Source: Raineyella sp. W15-4 | Lineage (GTDB): Bacteria; Actinomycetota; Actinomycetes; Propionibacteriales; Propionibacteriaceae | Reading direction: 5' to 3' | Length of the DNA stretch: 64,000 nucleotides | Assembly (NCBI RefSeq): GCF_033170155.1 | Contig: NZ_CP137079.1 | Coordinates: 1,302,001 to 1,366,000, forward strand | In this document: positions 24,953 through 33,739 of the stretch, piece after piece | Layout: every line of letters begins with the position of its first letter | Position numbering within the stretch: the first letter of the stretch is position 1 | Notes under the pieces: generated by a model | The model's input: the letters and a program-made list of their open reading frames with translations, nothing else | Database searches by the model: none | Told to the model about the DNA's origin: nothing | Position numbers and translations under genes: made by a program

Positions 24953-25969
24953 TCAGGCCCGGACCCGGCCGGCCAGGAAGGCTTCGTCAGGGTCGTCGGT
25001 GCAGGGCAGACCCGCGGCCTTCAGGCCGGCGCGCAGGGACTTCATGTGCTTGTCGGGCAGCCGCGTCATCGGGTGGCGCAGCGCGCCCCCGTTGAAGCCG
25101 GCCAGCCAGTCCTGGTACTTCCACGACGTCCGATTGAGGGTCGAGGTGCCGGGCATGTACGAGGCGCCGACCGCGTCGTTCGCGAGTCGGGCCGGCATGG
25201 TGCCCCAGAAGTTCTCCATGGCCTGTTCCCACTGGCCGTTGCGGGCCTGCCGGAACGCGGTCGGGTAGTAGTCGCCCATCCACTGGGTGTTCGAGGTGCC
25301 GGAGAACTGGATGTCCATCAGGTCCATCAGCGGCAGGCACTGGTTCTCGATCGGGTGCGAGATGATGATCTCGTCGCGGAAGTGGTGGTACATCTCGATC
25401 GAGCCGATCGGCTGCGGGTAGCCCTGCTCCGCCTTGATCGCCACGACGTTGGGGATGGTGTCGATCATCCGGCGCACCAGCGAGACCTGCATCCCGGCCG
25501 GGTGCACCCGCTCGAAGCCCCACAGCGGTATCGCGAACAGCATTACGGCCAGGTCGACGGCGTCGCAGAAGGCCTTGGTGTAGTCGTAGATCTCCTGCTC
25601 CGAGGTTGGCCAGAACTGCGCCGGGTAGGACAGCAGCGCGATGTCGGCCCCGTTCGCCTCGGCCAGCTTCGCGGCGTGGATGTTCTCCTCCAGGCTGGCG
25701 AACGCGGCGTGGAAGAAGAGCTTCGTACGCCCCGCCGAGGCCTCCCGGGCGATCGCGGTGAACTCGGCGTTCTCCTCCGGGGTGATGTTCGTCTCGGCCA
25801 TGATCAGCGTGTAGTCGTAGCCCAGTCGGGCGATCAGGTCCACGTCGTGGGCGATGCCGTTGGCGTTCAGCATCTTCAGGTCGGGGGCGAACGACGGCTG
25901 GGTGACACCGGAGACGCCGGTGAGGTGCTCCCAGGCCCACTCGCGGGCCTCGTTCTTCTGGTAGTCCAT
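24953..25969 (-). CDS. DapA (dihydrodipicolinate synthase) family lyase/aldolase
   Basis: Class I aldolase-type TIM barrel protein of 338 residues, longer than DapA itself (about 290). The Schiff-base lysine is probably in NVVAIKAEQGY near 175. A Tyr in the YDYTLIMAE region may help. Relatives in aromatic pathways are hydratase-aldolases that split ring-cleavage products to pyruvate and an aromatic aldehyde. The downstream aldehyde dehydrogenase fits such a role, but the substrate is inferred from context only. Confidence 0.75.
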   Translation of the reverse strand: MDYQKNEAREWAWEHLTGVSGVTQPSFAPDLKMLNANGIAHDVDLIARLGYDYTLIMAETNITPEENAEFTAIAREASAGRTKLFFHAAFASLEENIHAAKLAEANGADIALLSYPAQFWPTSEQEIYDYTKAFCDAVDLAVMLFAIPLWGFERVHPAGMQVSLVRRMIDTIPNVVAIKAEQGYPQPIGSIEMYHHFRDEIIISHPIENQCLPLMDLMDIQFSGTSNTQWMGDYYPTAFRQARNGQWEQAMENFWGTMPARLANDAVGASYMPGTSTLNRTSWKYQDWLAGFNGGALRHPMTRLPDKHMKSLRAGLKAAGLPCTDDPDEAFLAGRVRA

Positions 25970-26063
25970 GCTGTAGCTCCTCTGCTCGCTGATGGTGGAT
26001 GTGGGCCGGGTCGGCTCAGCGGGGCCGCCGATCCCTGGGACATACGTGTCCGGATCGCCGGGG

Positions 26064-27155
26064 TCACTTGTTGATCGGCTGGATCGGCGAGTCGACGACG
26101 GTGCCGAGGCCGAGATGCTCGGCCCTGATAAGGATCTGCTCGGCGATGACGAGGTCCTGCAGGCCGGAGCCGACCGACTTGTAGACGACGATCTCCTCGT
26201 CGTTCTCCCGGGCGGCCCGGCGGCCGCTGACGATGTCGGCGAGCGAGAAGACCCGCCCGTCGAGGTCGATGCCCTCGGCCCTGGCGGCTAGGAAGTCGCC
26301 GGTGTCCTCGGTCACCTCCTCGACCATGTCGGCGACGATCCGGGCCGCCCCGGCGAGCAGGTCGGTGCCGACCTCGCGCTGTTCGGGCAGGGTGGAACCG
26401 ATCGAGACGACGGTCGTCCCGGGCTCGACCCAGGCCCCGCGCAGGGTGGGGGATTCGTCCCGGGACCGGGCCGCACAGAGGATGACGTCCGCTCCGCGGG
26501 CCGCCTCCTCCGCACTCACCGCTGTCCGGACCTCCACGCCGGTCCCGGCCCTCGCGCGTTCGGCGAACGACTGCCGGGACGCCTCGCGGGGGCTGAACAC
26601 CGTGGCAGAGGCGATGGCGCGGATCGTGCTCACGGCCAGCAGGTGGTTGTAGGCCTCGAAGCCGGAACCGATCACGGCGACCGAGAGCGGGCGGCGCGGC
26701 GCCGCTGCGTCCACGAAGACCGCCGAGGTCGCGGCCGTGCGCAGGCCGGTGATGTGGTTGCCGTCGACGATGGCCCGTAGCGTGCCGACCTGCCGGTCGA
26801 TCAGCAGGATGGTGTAGCTGGCCTTGACGTTCTGCCGGTTGACGGTGATGAGCTTGGCCCCGACGTGGTCGCCCGAGGTCGAGATGGCGGTCATCCCGCG
26901 CAGCCAGACGCCGGTGTCGCGGGCCATGGAGCGCATCGGCGCCATCTCGGCGGTGAGGTGGCGACGGTACGCCGTCCGCAACGCGTCGATCGCCTCGCCC
27001 CAGTCGGCGAGTCGTTCGACGTCGGCAGCGCCGAGCAGGCGCAACTGTCCGGCCGGGGTGGTGACGGAGCCGTGGCCGCCGGCGGCTGGCACGGGTGACC
27101 CGTGCGTTCCGGAGATCGGCGTGCCGGAGGCGGGAGTGACGGTGCTGTGGGACAT
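26064..27155 (-). CDS. Ornithine cyclodeaminase / mu-crystallin family protein
   Basis: NAD(P)-binding protein of 363 residues. The family core is visible: MAPMRSMARDTGVWLRGM near 70, AKLITVNRQNVKASYTILL near 100, and TGLRTAATSAV followed by the Rossmann motif VIGSGFEAYNHLLA near 160. Members act as cyclodeaminases, ketimine reductases or amino-acid dehydrogenases. Its presence in an aromatic catabolic operon is unexpected and hints at a nitrogen-containing or imine intermediate. I start at ATG 27155; the frame continues upstream only as a shadow of the next gene. Confidence 0.8.
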   Translation of the reverse strand: MSHSTVTPASGTPISGTHGSPVPAAGGHGSVTTPAGQLRLLGAADVERLADWGEAIDALRTAYRRHLTAEMAPMRSMARDTGVWLRGMTAISTSGDHVGAKLITVNRQNVKASYTILLIDRQVGTLRAIVDGNHITGLRTAATSAVFVDAAAPRRPLSVAVIGSGFEAYNHLLAVSTIRAIASATVFSPREASRQSFAERARAGTGVEVRTAVSAEEAARGADVILCAARSRDESPTLRGAWVEPGTTVVSIGSTLPEQREVGTDLLAGAARIVADMVEEVTEDTGDFLAARAEGIDLDGRVFSLADIVSGRRAARENDEEIVVYKSVGSGLQDLVIAEQILIRAEHLGLGTVVDSPIQPINK

Positions 27156-27190
27156 GGCGCGGTGGCTTCCTCCGAGATCGGGTACGGGCA

Positions 27191-28117
27191 TCAGACCGGC
27201 GAGGAGGCCCAGAGCTTCTGGTCCGGGTCGTTGGCCTGGGCCTGGAGCATCCGCTCGGTGATCGGGCCGCCGAAGCCCCACTGGTCCTGCGTCTCGGGTG
27301 CCAGGTCGTAGATTCGCGGGACGTGGTGCTCGTCGTCGATGACCTCCAGGGAGGTGGTGTACTCGTGCACGTTGCCGTTCGGGTCGAGGAAGTAGGCGAA
27401 AGTGTTGTCGCCGGCGGTGTGTCGGCCAGGACCCCAGAGGACCTCCTTGCCCGCCCGCAGCAGCCGACCCGAGCCGCGCAGGTACTCGTCGATGCCGCGC
27501 ATCTCGAAGGACACGTGGTTGACGGCGGTGTGCCGGCCGCGGCCGAGCCCCAGGATGTGGTGCTGCGTCCCGGCGCGCATGAAGCACAACACATTGCCCA
27601 GCCAGTCGGTCAACCGCAGGCCCAGGTACTGCTCGTAGAACGCCTTCATCGCGTCCAGGTTCGGGGTGTTGATCACGAGGTGGCTCAGCGCCTGGGGAAT
27701 CGACTCGCGCTCCTCGAGCTGCCGGAAGGGCTTGGGGATGACATCGGCCGAGACCTCGACGAGCACGCCGTCCGGATCGAAGAACCGCACCCCGTACCCG
27801 CCGCCGGGGGTGTCGAGTGCACCGGGCTCACGGTTGAGGCGTACGCCGCCGGCGAGCAGGCGCTCAGCCAGCGCGTCCACATCGGCCGTGGTCTTCGCGG
27901 CGTACGCCACCAGGTCGATGCCTTTTCGGTCGTCCTCGCGCAGCCGGACCACATACTGCTCGGGATCGGCCGGGGTGCCCCAGAAGGAGATCCCGGAGTC
28001 GTCAGCGATCCGCTCCAGACCCCACAGGTCCTGGTAGAAACCGACGGCCTCCTGGTACCGGGGGACAGCGAGGTCGAGGTGGCGGACCCGGGTGACGGGG
28101 CGGAACGGTTCGATCAT
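27191..28117 (-). CDS. Type I (VOC) extradiol ring-cleavage dioxygenase
   Basis: Two-domain extradiol dioxygenase of 308 residues that would open a catechol-type ring next to the diol. The metal triad typical of BphC/XylE relatives is present in the second domain: His in QALSHLVINTPN near 150, His in AVNHVSFEM near 215 and Glu in GNVHEYTT near 265. ATG 28117 has a GAGGAG site. First gene of the minus-strand arm, divergent from the LysR gene; the AT-rich intergenic region with two dyads is its likely control site. Confidence 0.85.
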   Translation of the reverse strand: MIEPFRPVTRVRHLDLAVPRYQEAVGFYQDLWGLERIADDSGISFWGTPADPEQYVVRLREDDRKGIDLVAYAAKTTADVDALAERLLAGGVRLNREPGALDTPGGGYGVRFFDPDGVLVEVSADVIPKPFRQLEERESIPQALSHLVINTPNLDAMKAFYEQYLGLRLTDWLGNVLCFMRAGTQHHILGLGRGRHTAVNHVSFEMRGIDEYLRGSGRLLRAGKEVLWGPGRHTAGDNTFAYFLDPNGNVHEYTTSLEVIDDEHHVPRIYDLAPETQDQWGFGGPITERMLQAQANDPDQKLWASSPV

Positions 28118-28222
28118 GGGTGGACTCCTCGTCCTTGAGGTGGGCTCGTGGGGCTTGCGGACGCCGTGCCGGTCGGGGCGATGTGACGAGGCTAGGTCGC
28201 GTGAGACCTGCGCCACCAACAA

Positions 28223-28232
28223 TCAATATTGA
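28223..28232. promoter_or_regulatory. Palindrome TCAATATTGA in the divergent catabolic promoter
   Basis: Perfect 10-bp palindrome in the AT-rich gap between the extradiol dioxygenase and LysR genes. It uses the same TCAAT/ATTGA half-sites as the T-N11-A dyad 9 bp away, so it may be a second contact site for the regulator. Confidence 0.45.
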
Positions 28233-28240
28233 ATGGATAT

Positions 28241-28255
28241 ATTGACCGAATCAAT
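28241..28255. promoter_or_regulatory. LysR-type operator ATTGA-N5-TCAAT (T-N11-A)
   Basis: A perfect inverted repeat of 15 bp that meets the T-N11-A rule for LysR boxes. It overlaps the -35 element of the LysR promoter. The same arms with the same spacer length recur at 32161-32175, upstream of the ferredoxin-oxygenase genes. Confidence 0.65.
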
Positions 28256-28270
28256 GTTTTTGCGGATACT
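28242..28270 (+). promoter_or_regulatory. LysR gene promoter, TTGACC-N17-GATACT
   Basis: The -35 box TTGACC (28242-28247) and -10 box GATACT (28265-28270) are 17 nt apart. ATG 28278 follows 7 nt after the -10 box, so the transcript is probably leaderless. The operator overlapping the -35 box implies autoregulation. Confidence 0.6.
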
Positions 28271-28277
28271 GGCGGCC

Positions 28278-29198
28278 ATGGAACTGAACCGCGTGGACCT
28301 CAACCTGCTGGTGGCGCTCGATGCTCTGCTTGCCGAGCACAGCGTTACGCGGGCCGCCGAACGGCTTCATGTGGGACAGTCGGCGATGAGCTCGACGCTG
28401 GGCCGGCTGCGCAAGCTGCTCGGTGACCCCATTCTGGTCCGGGACGGCCGTGCCCTGGTGCCGACGCCTCGGGCGCTCGCCCTCGAACTTCCGGTCCGGC
28501 GATTGCTGGCCGACACGGAGCGGCTGCTCAGTGACGCCGGAGGTTTCGACCCCGCAGCCGATGCGCGGACCTTTACCATCCTCGCCAGTGATTTCGTGGT
28601 GATGACCTTCCTGCAGCCGCTGTTGGCCCGGCTGTCTCGCGAAGCGCCCGCGGTGAGGTTCACCGTCCTTCCGCCGGGAGAGGGATTCGAGGAGGACCTG
28701 CGCCGCAACCGCGTCGACGCCGTCGTGGTTCCCAGGGAGATCCTCCCGGGCTATCGGAAGTTCAGGCACCAGGTGCTGTTCCGGGACCGCTACGTGTGCG
28801 TCGTCGATCGGGACAACCCGGATGTCGGGGGCAGCCTCTCCGTCGAGCAGCTGTCCACGATGCCGTACCACGCCTGGGGGTCCGGGGCGCTCCCGTCACT
28901 GGTCGAGATCCAGCTCGATTCGCTCGGCATCGAGCGCCGGATCGAGCTGGTCACCACGATGGGTATCGCCCCCTTCGTGGTGCGCGGGACCCGCCTGCTG
29001 ACCATCATCCCAAGCCGGCTCGCCAGTTACCCGTCGATCCTCCCCGACCTGCGCCTGTTGGAACCCCCTGTGTTGCTCGGCGGTCTCTCCGAGACGCTGC
29101 TGTGGACCGACATCAACGATGCCGACCCCGGGCACCGGTGGATGCGCAGGGTGTTCGCCGAGCATGCCGCCGCGCTGGCCGCTGCCGGCACCCAGTGA
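28278..29198 (+). CDS. LysR family transcriptional regulator of the catabolic island
   Basis: Protein of 306 residues. The winged HTH is at the N-terminus (VDLNLLVALDALLAEHSVTR, then AAERLHVGQSAMSSTLGRLR), as in NodD/NahR-type members. The effector-binding domain follows, with FTILASDFVVMTFLQPLLAR near 97. It lies between the two arms of the pathway, as expected for the local regulator. I choose ATG 28278; an in-frame ATG at 28233 would place the promoter and operator inside the gene. Confidence 0.87.
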   Translation: MELNRVDLNLLVALDALLAEHSVTRAAERLHVGQSAMSSTLGRLRKLLGDPILVRDGRALVPTPRALALELPVRRLLADTERLLSDAGGFDPAADARTFTILASDFVVMTFLQPLLARLSREAPAVRFTVLPPGEGFEEDLRRNRVDAVVVPREILPGYRKFRHQVLFRDRYVCVVDRDNPDVGGSLSVEQLSTMPYHAWGSGALPSLVEIQLDSLGIERRIELVTTMGIAPFVVRGTRLLTIIPSRLASYPSILPDLRLLEPPVLLGGLSETLLWTDINDADPGHRWMRRVFAEHAAALAAAGTQ

Positions 29199-29222
29199 TC
29201 GGATCAATAGCTGGTAACGGAA

Positions 29223-29244
29223 GAATGTGTTTCCCGTCACATTC
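29223..29244. promoter_or_regulatory. Dyad GAATGTG-N8-CACATTC upstream of the MFS gene
   Basis: Perfect 7-bp arms with an 8-nt spacer lie 73 nt before the MFS start. The half-sites differ from the LysR operator, so another regulator may act here. A nearby palindrome, TGATC-G-GATCA, sits at 29196-29206 over the LysR stop. Confidence 0.5.
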
Positions 29245-29316
29245 GAGAGTCTTTAGTTTCGTGGTCATCCGCCCGTTCCGCGTCGGCCGACGTCGCCCGA
29301 CCACCAAGGAGTCCCC

Positions 29317-31002
29317 ATGACCACCCCCTCGTCCGTGCATGCCCCGGTGCGCGCCACGCCACCGCCCGTCACCGGATACTCGGGAACCCTGATCGCTGCT
29401 TGCTCCGCCGTCTTCGTCTCCCAGGCCATCAGTGCTCTGCCCGCCTCACTGAACGGCCTGTTCCAGTCCTCCCTCGGGATCTCCGGCATCCAGCTCACCT
29501 GGATCACCGCGGCCTTCATGGTCACCGTCGTCGTGTTCGAGTTCACCTTCGGTGTGCTGGGCGACATGTACGGCCGCAAGAAGCTCGTCCTCGGAGGCGC
29601 CGCCCTGGCGCTCGTCGGCAGCACCGTCTCCGCGCTCGCCCCCACCGTCGAGGTGGTCTGGGTCGGTGCGGCGATCAACGGCCTCGGGGCCGGCGCGATG
29701 TTCCCAGGGTCCCTGTCCCTGGTAGCCGCCATCACCCACTCCGCCGACCAGCGGGCCAAGGCGATCGCCATGTGGGCCGGAGCCCTCTCCCTCGCCTGTG
29801 CGGCCGGGCCATTGGCGGGCGGCATCCTGTCGTCCGGCGGCAACTGGCGGTTGTCGTACTGGTTCCTGGCCGTCATTGCCGTCGTTGCTCTGCTGTTGAC
29901 CGCCTTCCTCGCCGTGGAGTCCTCCGCGCCCGAGGGTCGCAAGCTCGACGTCCCCGGCCAGCTTGCCTTCGCCGCCGGTCTGCTGCTCGTCCTCTACGGC
30001 GTCATCCAGGGGGCCGAGGACGGCTGGGGCAGTCCGCGTATCATCGGCGCCTTCGTCCTGGGGGCGGTGCTGTTGGGCCTGTTCGTGCTGATCGAGAACC
30101 GGGTCGCCTCGCCGATCCTGCACCTCGGCCTCTTCCGGGATCGGGCCTTCGCGTCCACCGCGCTCGTCGCGGTGCTCGGCATGTTCACTTTTCTGGGCTT
30201 CGGCTACGGCGTCAGCATGTGGCTCGGCCCGGTCCAGCACATGCCGCCGATCATGATTGCACTGGCCTTCGTGATCGTCCAGGCCCCGACCTTCGTCCTC
30301 GTGCCGCTGCTGTCCCGTCTGCTCCGGGTCGTCAGTCCGATGTGGTTGCTCGCCGGCGGGTGGGCGCTGATGGGGATCGGCACCCTGGTGTTCAGCCGGC
30401 TGGACGTCACGCACCACTCCTTCACCCCGTTGGTCGTGCCGTGCCTACTGGTCGGTTTCGGTTTCGCCCTGGCTCTGAACTCGATGACGGCCGTCGCGCT
30501 GAACAACGTGCCGATGCACCTGGTCGGCATGGGCAGTGCGACCATCAACATGATCCGTGACCTCGGTTTCGCTCTCGGTCCGGCGCTGGTCGGCTCGATC
30601 GCGCTGGGCCACGCCGCCCGCGCCTTCGACCGGAACCTCGGCACCGCCGGTCTGTCACCGGCGGACCTGCAGGCGGCCCAGCAGGTGAACCAGCTCGCCG
30701 GCCCGCTGGCTGTGAATGGCTTGCCACAGGGTGCCCCTGGCTCGCTGGCGTCCGGCATCGCCCTGCAGTCCCTGGGTGACGGGTTCTCCCGTGGTCTCCT
30801 GGTGGCTGCCATCGCGGCCTTCGCCGCCGCGGTCCTCACCGTTGTCCTGATGGCCGGTGTGACGGTGCATGACCCTGACCCCGAGGCCCTTTTCGACCCG
30901 CTGCATCCGGCCGTCGACTCCACCCCGGTTGTCGACCTGCCGATCCCTGTCCACCCTGACCAGCCCGGCTTCGAGAGGGGCACTCGGCATGACCACGCCT
31001 GA
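29317..31002 (+). CDS. MFS transporter, DHA2-like (14-helix type)
   Basis: Major facilitator protein of 561 residues with about 14 membrane segments. The inter-helix 2-3 loop motif is GDMYGRKKLVLGG near 82, and WITAAFMVTVVVFEFTFGVL precedes it. Length and layout fit the EmrB/QacA-like DHA2 family, usually drug-proton antiporters, though some act on aromatic acids. In this island it probably moves the aromatic substrate or a toxic intermediate. AAGGAG site. Its 3' end overlaps the FAD monooxygenase by 14 nt, so the two are coupled. Confidence 0.85.
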   Translation: MTTPSSVHAPVRATPPPVTGYSGTLIAACSAVFVSQAISALPASLNGLFQSSLGISGIQLTWITAAFMVTVVVFEFTFGVLGDMYGRKKLVLGGAALALVGSTVSALAPTVEVVWVGAAINGLGAGAMFPGSLSLVAAITHSADQRAKAIAMWAGALSLACAAGPLAGGILSSGGNWRLSYWFLAVIAVVALLLTAFLAVESSAPEGRKLDVPGQLAFAAGLLLVLYGVIQGAEDGWGSPRIIGAFVLGAVLLGLFVLIENRVASPILHLGLFRDRAFASTALVAVLGMFTFLGFGYGVSMWLGPVQHMPPIMIALAFVIVQAPTFVLVPLLSRLLRVVSPMWLLAGGWALMGIGTLVFSRLDVTHHSFTPLVVPCLLVGFGFALALNSMTAVALNNVPMHLVGMGSATINMIRDLGFALGPALVGSIALGHAARAFDRNLGTAGLSPADLQAAQQVNQLAGPLAVNGLPQGAPGSLASGIALQSLGDGFSRGLLVAAIAAFAAAVLTVVLMAGVTVHDPDPEALFDPLHPAVDSTPVVDLPIPVHPDQPGFERGTRHDHA

Positions 31003-32116
31003 ATCCGCTCTCGTCATCGGCGGAGGCTTCTCGGGGACCTCTGCTGCCCTCGAGCTGGCGAAGCGTGGCGTACGTGTCGACCTTGTCGAGATCAGTGCCG
31101 AGTGGGGGTCGTACGGTGCCGGGATCAGCATCGGCGGCCCCACGTTGCGGGCCCTGCGGACCCTGGGCGTCCTGGATCGGTACCTCGCCGAGGGAGCGGC
31201 CTTCGACGGGACGGACGTGCTCACCGCTGAGGGACGGCCGCTGGCCGCCCTGCCCACCCCCCGAGTGGCCGGGGACGATGTCCCGGGCAACGGTGCCATC
31301 ATGCGACCGACGCTCCAGCGGATCCTGTCGGAGGCCGCCGTGGCCGCCGGCGTCCGGGCTCACCTGGGCAGCACCGCGACCGACCTGATCGACGACGGCG
31401 ACGGCGTCACCGCCGTCCTGACCGACGGGTCCCGGGACCGCTACGACGTCGTCGTGGCCGCCGACGGCCTGTACTCCCGGACACGCCGGACACTGTTCCC
31501 CGATATCCCCGGCCCCCGCTACAGCGGGCAGGGGGTGTGGCGGGCTGTCCTGCCGCTCGATCCGGCCATCGACCACACCACTCTGTGGGTCGGTGACGAC
31601 CTCAAGGTCGGGCTGAACCCCGTGTCCGACCGTGAGATGTACCTCTTCGTCAACGAGAACATCCCGGTCCACCGCCGGGTGCCCGACGACGAGCTGCTGC
31701 CACGGCTGGGAGCCCTGCTCGAGCGGTTCACCGACCCGCGGGTGCGGTCCGCCCGCGACCACCTCTCCGGGACCTCGCTCATCTCCTTCCGCCCCCTCGA
31801 GGGGCTGCTGGTGTCCACGCCCTGGCATGCGGGCAGGGTGGTGCTGATCGGTGACGCCGTGCACGCCACCACGCCGCACCTGGCGTCGGGGGCCGGCATC
31901 GGGATCGAGGACGCCATCGTCCTGGCCGAGGAACTGTCCTCTGGGGGTGAGGTCGAGGATGCGCTGGCCGCTTTCGAACGGCGTCGCTGGGACCGGTGTG
32001 CGATGGTCGTCCGCAACTCCGGTCGCCTGGGCGAGATCGAGATCACCGGCGGGGATCGCCACGAGCATGCTGACCTGATGGACGCGTCGTTCACCGCCCT
32101 GTTGCAGCCGATCTGA
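30989..32116 (+). CDS. FAD-dependent aromatic monooxygenase (salicylate hydroxylase-like) 1
   Basis: Group A flavin monooxygenase of 375 residues. The FAD motif is VIGGGFSGTSAALELAKRG near 9, the DG motif VVAADGLYSRTR near 155, and the GD motif VVLIGDAVHATTPHLASGAG near 285. Such enzymes use NAD(P)H and O2 to hydroxylate or decarboxylate aromatic rings. ATG 30989 lies within the end of the MFS gene. A paralog with the same architecture is encoded at 39370. The order of use in the pathway is unknown. Confidence 0.85.
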   Translation: MTTPESALVIGGGFSGTSAALELAKRGVRVDLVEISAEWGSYGAGISIGGPTLRALRTLGVLDRYLAEGAAFDGTDVLTAEGRPLAALPTPRVAGDDVPGNGAIMRPTLQRILSEAAVAAGVRAHLGSTATDLIDDGDGVTAVLTDGSRDRYDVVVAADGLYSRTRRTLFPDIPGPRYSGQGVWRAVLPLDPAIDHTTLWVGDDLKVGLNPVSDREMYLFVNENIPVHRRVPDDELLPRLGALLERFTDPRVRSARDHLSGTSLISFRPLEGLLVSTPWHAGRVVLIGDAVHATTPHLASGAGIGIEDAIVLAEELSSGGEVEDALAAFERRRWDRCAMVVRNSGRLGEIEITGGDRHEHADLMDASFTALLQPI

Positions 32117-32160
32117 CCGCAGTACGCCCCCGTACGGTCGGGCCTGACCTGTGCATCTCT

Positions 32161-32175
32161 ATTGATGGAGTCAAT
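32161..32175. promoter_or_regulatory. Second LysR-type operator ATTGA-N5-TCAAT
   Basis: Identical arms and spacing to 28241-28255, with a different spacer (TGGAG instead of CCGAA). It lies 122 nt before the ferredoxin start in an AT-rich stretch. A GACGTACGTC palindrome is at 32210-32219 and an AACCGT/ACGGTT pair at 32192 and 32222. The 181 nt between the monooxygenase and ferredoxin genes therefore appear to be a promoter region. Confidence 0.65.
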
Positions 32176-32297
32176 GTGGATCATCATCAACAACCGTTTT
32201 TCAAAATGTGACGTACGTCCTACGGTTTTCGGTATCGACCAGCGCCCACGGCGCTCCCACCGACCATCACCACGATGCGCAGGAAGGCAAGGAAGCC

Positions 32298-32504
32298 ATG
32301 AGCATCTCCATCACACTCGATACCTCCAAGTGCCAGGCCTACGGGCTGTGCATGGGCATCGCCCCCGACCACTTCGATGTCCCGGCCGGCCGGTCCATCG
32401 CCGTCCTGCTGCGCGACGCCGCAGAGGACGACGAGCGGGAGGATCTCGAGGAAGCCGTCCGCAGCTGCCCGGCGCAGGCCATCACCCTCATCGCGATCGG
32501 CTGA
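32298..32504 (+). CDS. Ferredoxin, 3Fe-4S single-cluster type
   Basis: Small electron carrier of 68 residues. Cysteine spacing is Cys-x5-Cys (SKCQAYGLCMG, near 12-18) and a later CPAQAI, the pattern of single-cluster 3Fe-4S ferredoxins rather than Rieske or plant-type proteins. It should carry electrons from the reductase encoded next to the ring-hydroxylating oxygenase. The ATG has an AGGAAG site; two bases separate it from the reductase gene. Confidence 0.88.
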   Translation: MSISITLDTSKCQAYGLCMGIAPDHFDVPAGRSIAVLLRDAAEDDEREDLEEAVRSCPAQAITLIAIG

Positions 32505-32506
32505 TC

Positions 32507-33739
32507 ATGGGTCAGCCGAAGAACGTCCTCGTCGTCGGAGGCTCCGCTGCCGGCCTGGCCGCGGCCGACGGTCTACGGGAAGGCGGACACGAGGGCCTGA
32601 TCACCCTCCTCACCGCGGAGAAGCAGGCCGGGTACGATCGGCCGACCCTCTCGAAGGCCCTGCTCTCGGGGACCGGCGAGCCCGAGGTCCGTGCGTTGCG
32701 TAGCCCCCAGCACTTCGCGGACAAGGACCTTCGGCTGCGCACCGGCGTCAGCGCGGCCCGGCTCGACCCCGAGCGCCGGGTCGTCGTCGCGGACGGCGGC
32801 GAGGAGTTCCCGTACGACGTGCTGGTGATCGCCACCGGCGTCCGCAACCGCACCCTCACCACCGACGAGGGAGAGGTACTGCCGACGATGCGGACCAGCG
32901 AGGACCTGGCCGTGATCCGTGACCGCGTCGCAGCGAGTGAGGCGATTACCGTGGTCGGCGCCGGATTCATCGGTCTCGAGGTCGCGGCGAGCCTGCGCGA
33001 GCGGGGCAAGGAGGTCACCCTCTTCGGCGCCCATCCGCTGCCGATGGACCACATCATCGGCCCGGAGGTCGCCGGGATCATCCGTGATGAGCACCGCCGC
33101 CACGGTGTCGATCTGCGCGCCGAGACCTTCGTCACTGGGATCGGCGGCGAGGCCGGCGGGTACGTCCTGCGCTACACCGACCGCGAAGGCATCGAACACA
33201 CCCACCCCAGCGGGTGCGTGATCGCCGGCATCGGCGTCACCCCGAACATCGAATGGCTGGAGGACTCGGGCCTGTGCCTGGACGGCGGTGTGGTCACCGA
33301 CGCGGCGGGACGGACGAACCTCCCCGAGGTGTGGGCCGCCGGCGACGTGGCCTATTACTTCCACCCGCTCTACGACGAGCTCGTCCGGGTGCACCACTGG
33401 ACGAACGCGGTCGAACAGGGCCGGGTCGTCGGCCTCAACATCGCCCGGGGCACCGACACCGCGTTCCGGACCGTGCCGTACTTCTGGACCGACATGTTCG
33501 GCCGCAAGTACCACTACTACGGCCGTCGCCGGGGCGGCGACGAGTCCGTCCTCGCGGTCGGGTCGTACGCCGACGACGAGTTCCTGGTGATGTTCGGCGC
33601 CGGCGGGAAGATCCATGCCGTCGTCTCGCGTGGGTGCGGACGCGTCCTGCGTGGCTACAGGAAGCTGCTGCAGTGCGGAGCCGGCTGGGACGAGGCGCTG
33701 GCCCACGCGGGCATCACCACCGCACGAGCCGGGGCCTGA
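32507..33739 (+). CDS. NAD(P)H-dependent FAD ferredoxin reductase
   Basis: Pyridine nucleotide-disulfide-type reductase of 410 residues. FAD is bound by VVGGSAAGLAAADGLREGG near 8, NAD(P)H by VVGAGFIGLEVAASLRERG near 145, and the C-terminal FAD motif is VWAAGDVAYYF near 280. It should pass electrons from NAD(P)H to the ferredoxin. Start is ATG 32507, two bases after the ferredoxin stop; the open frame upstream is a shadow. The 196 nt that follow hold no recognised feature beyond the GAAGGAG site of the oxygenase. Confidence 0.9.
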   Translation: MGQPKNVLVVGGSAAGLAAADGLREGGHEGLITLLTAEKQAGYDRPTLSKALLSGTGEPEVRALRSPQHFADKDLRLRTGVSAARLDPERRVVVADGGEEFPYDVLVIATGVRNRTLTTDEGEVLPTMRTSEDLAVIRDRVAASEAITVVGAGFIGLEVAASLRERGKEVTLFGAHPLPMDHIIGPEVAGIIRDEHRRHGVDLRAETFVTGIGGEAGGYVLRYTDREGIEHTHPSGCVIAGIGVTPNIEWLEDSGLCLDGGVVTDAAGRTNLPEVWAAGDVAYYFHPLYDELVRVHHWTNAVEQGRVVGLNIARGTDTAFRTVPYFWTDMFGRKYHYYGRRRGGDESVLAVGSYADDEFLVMFGAGGKIHAVVSRGCGRVLRGYRKLLQCGAGWDEALAHAGITTARAGA

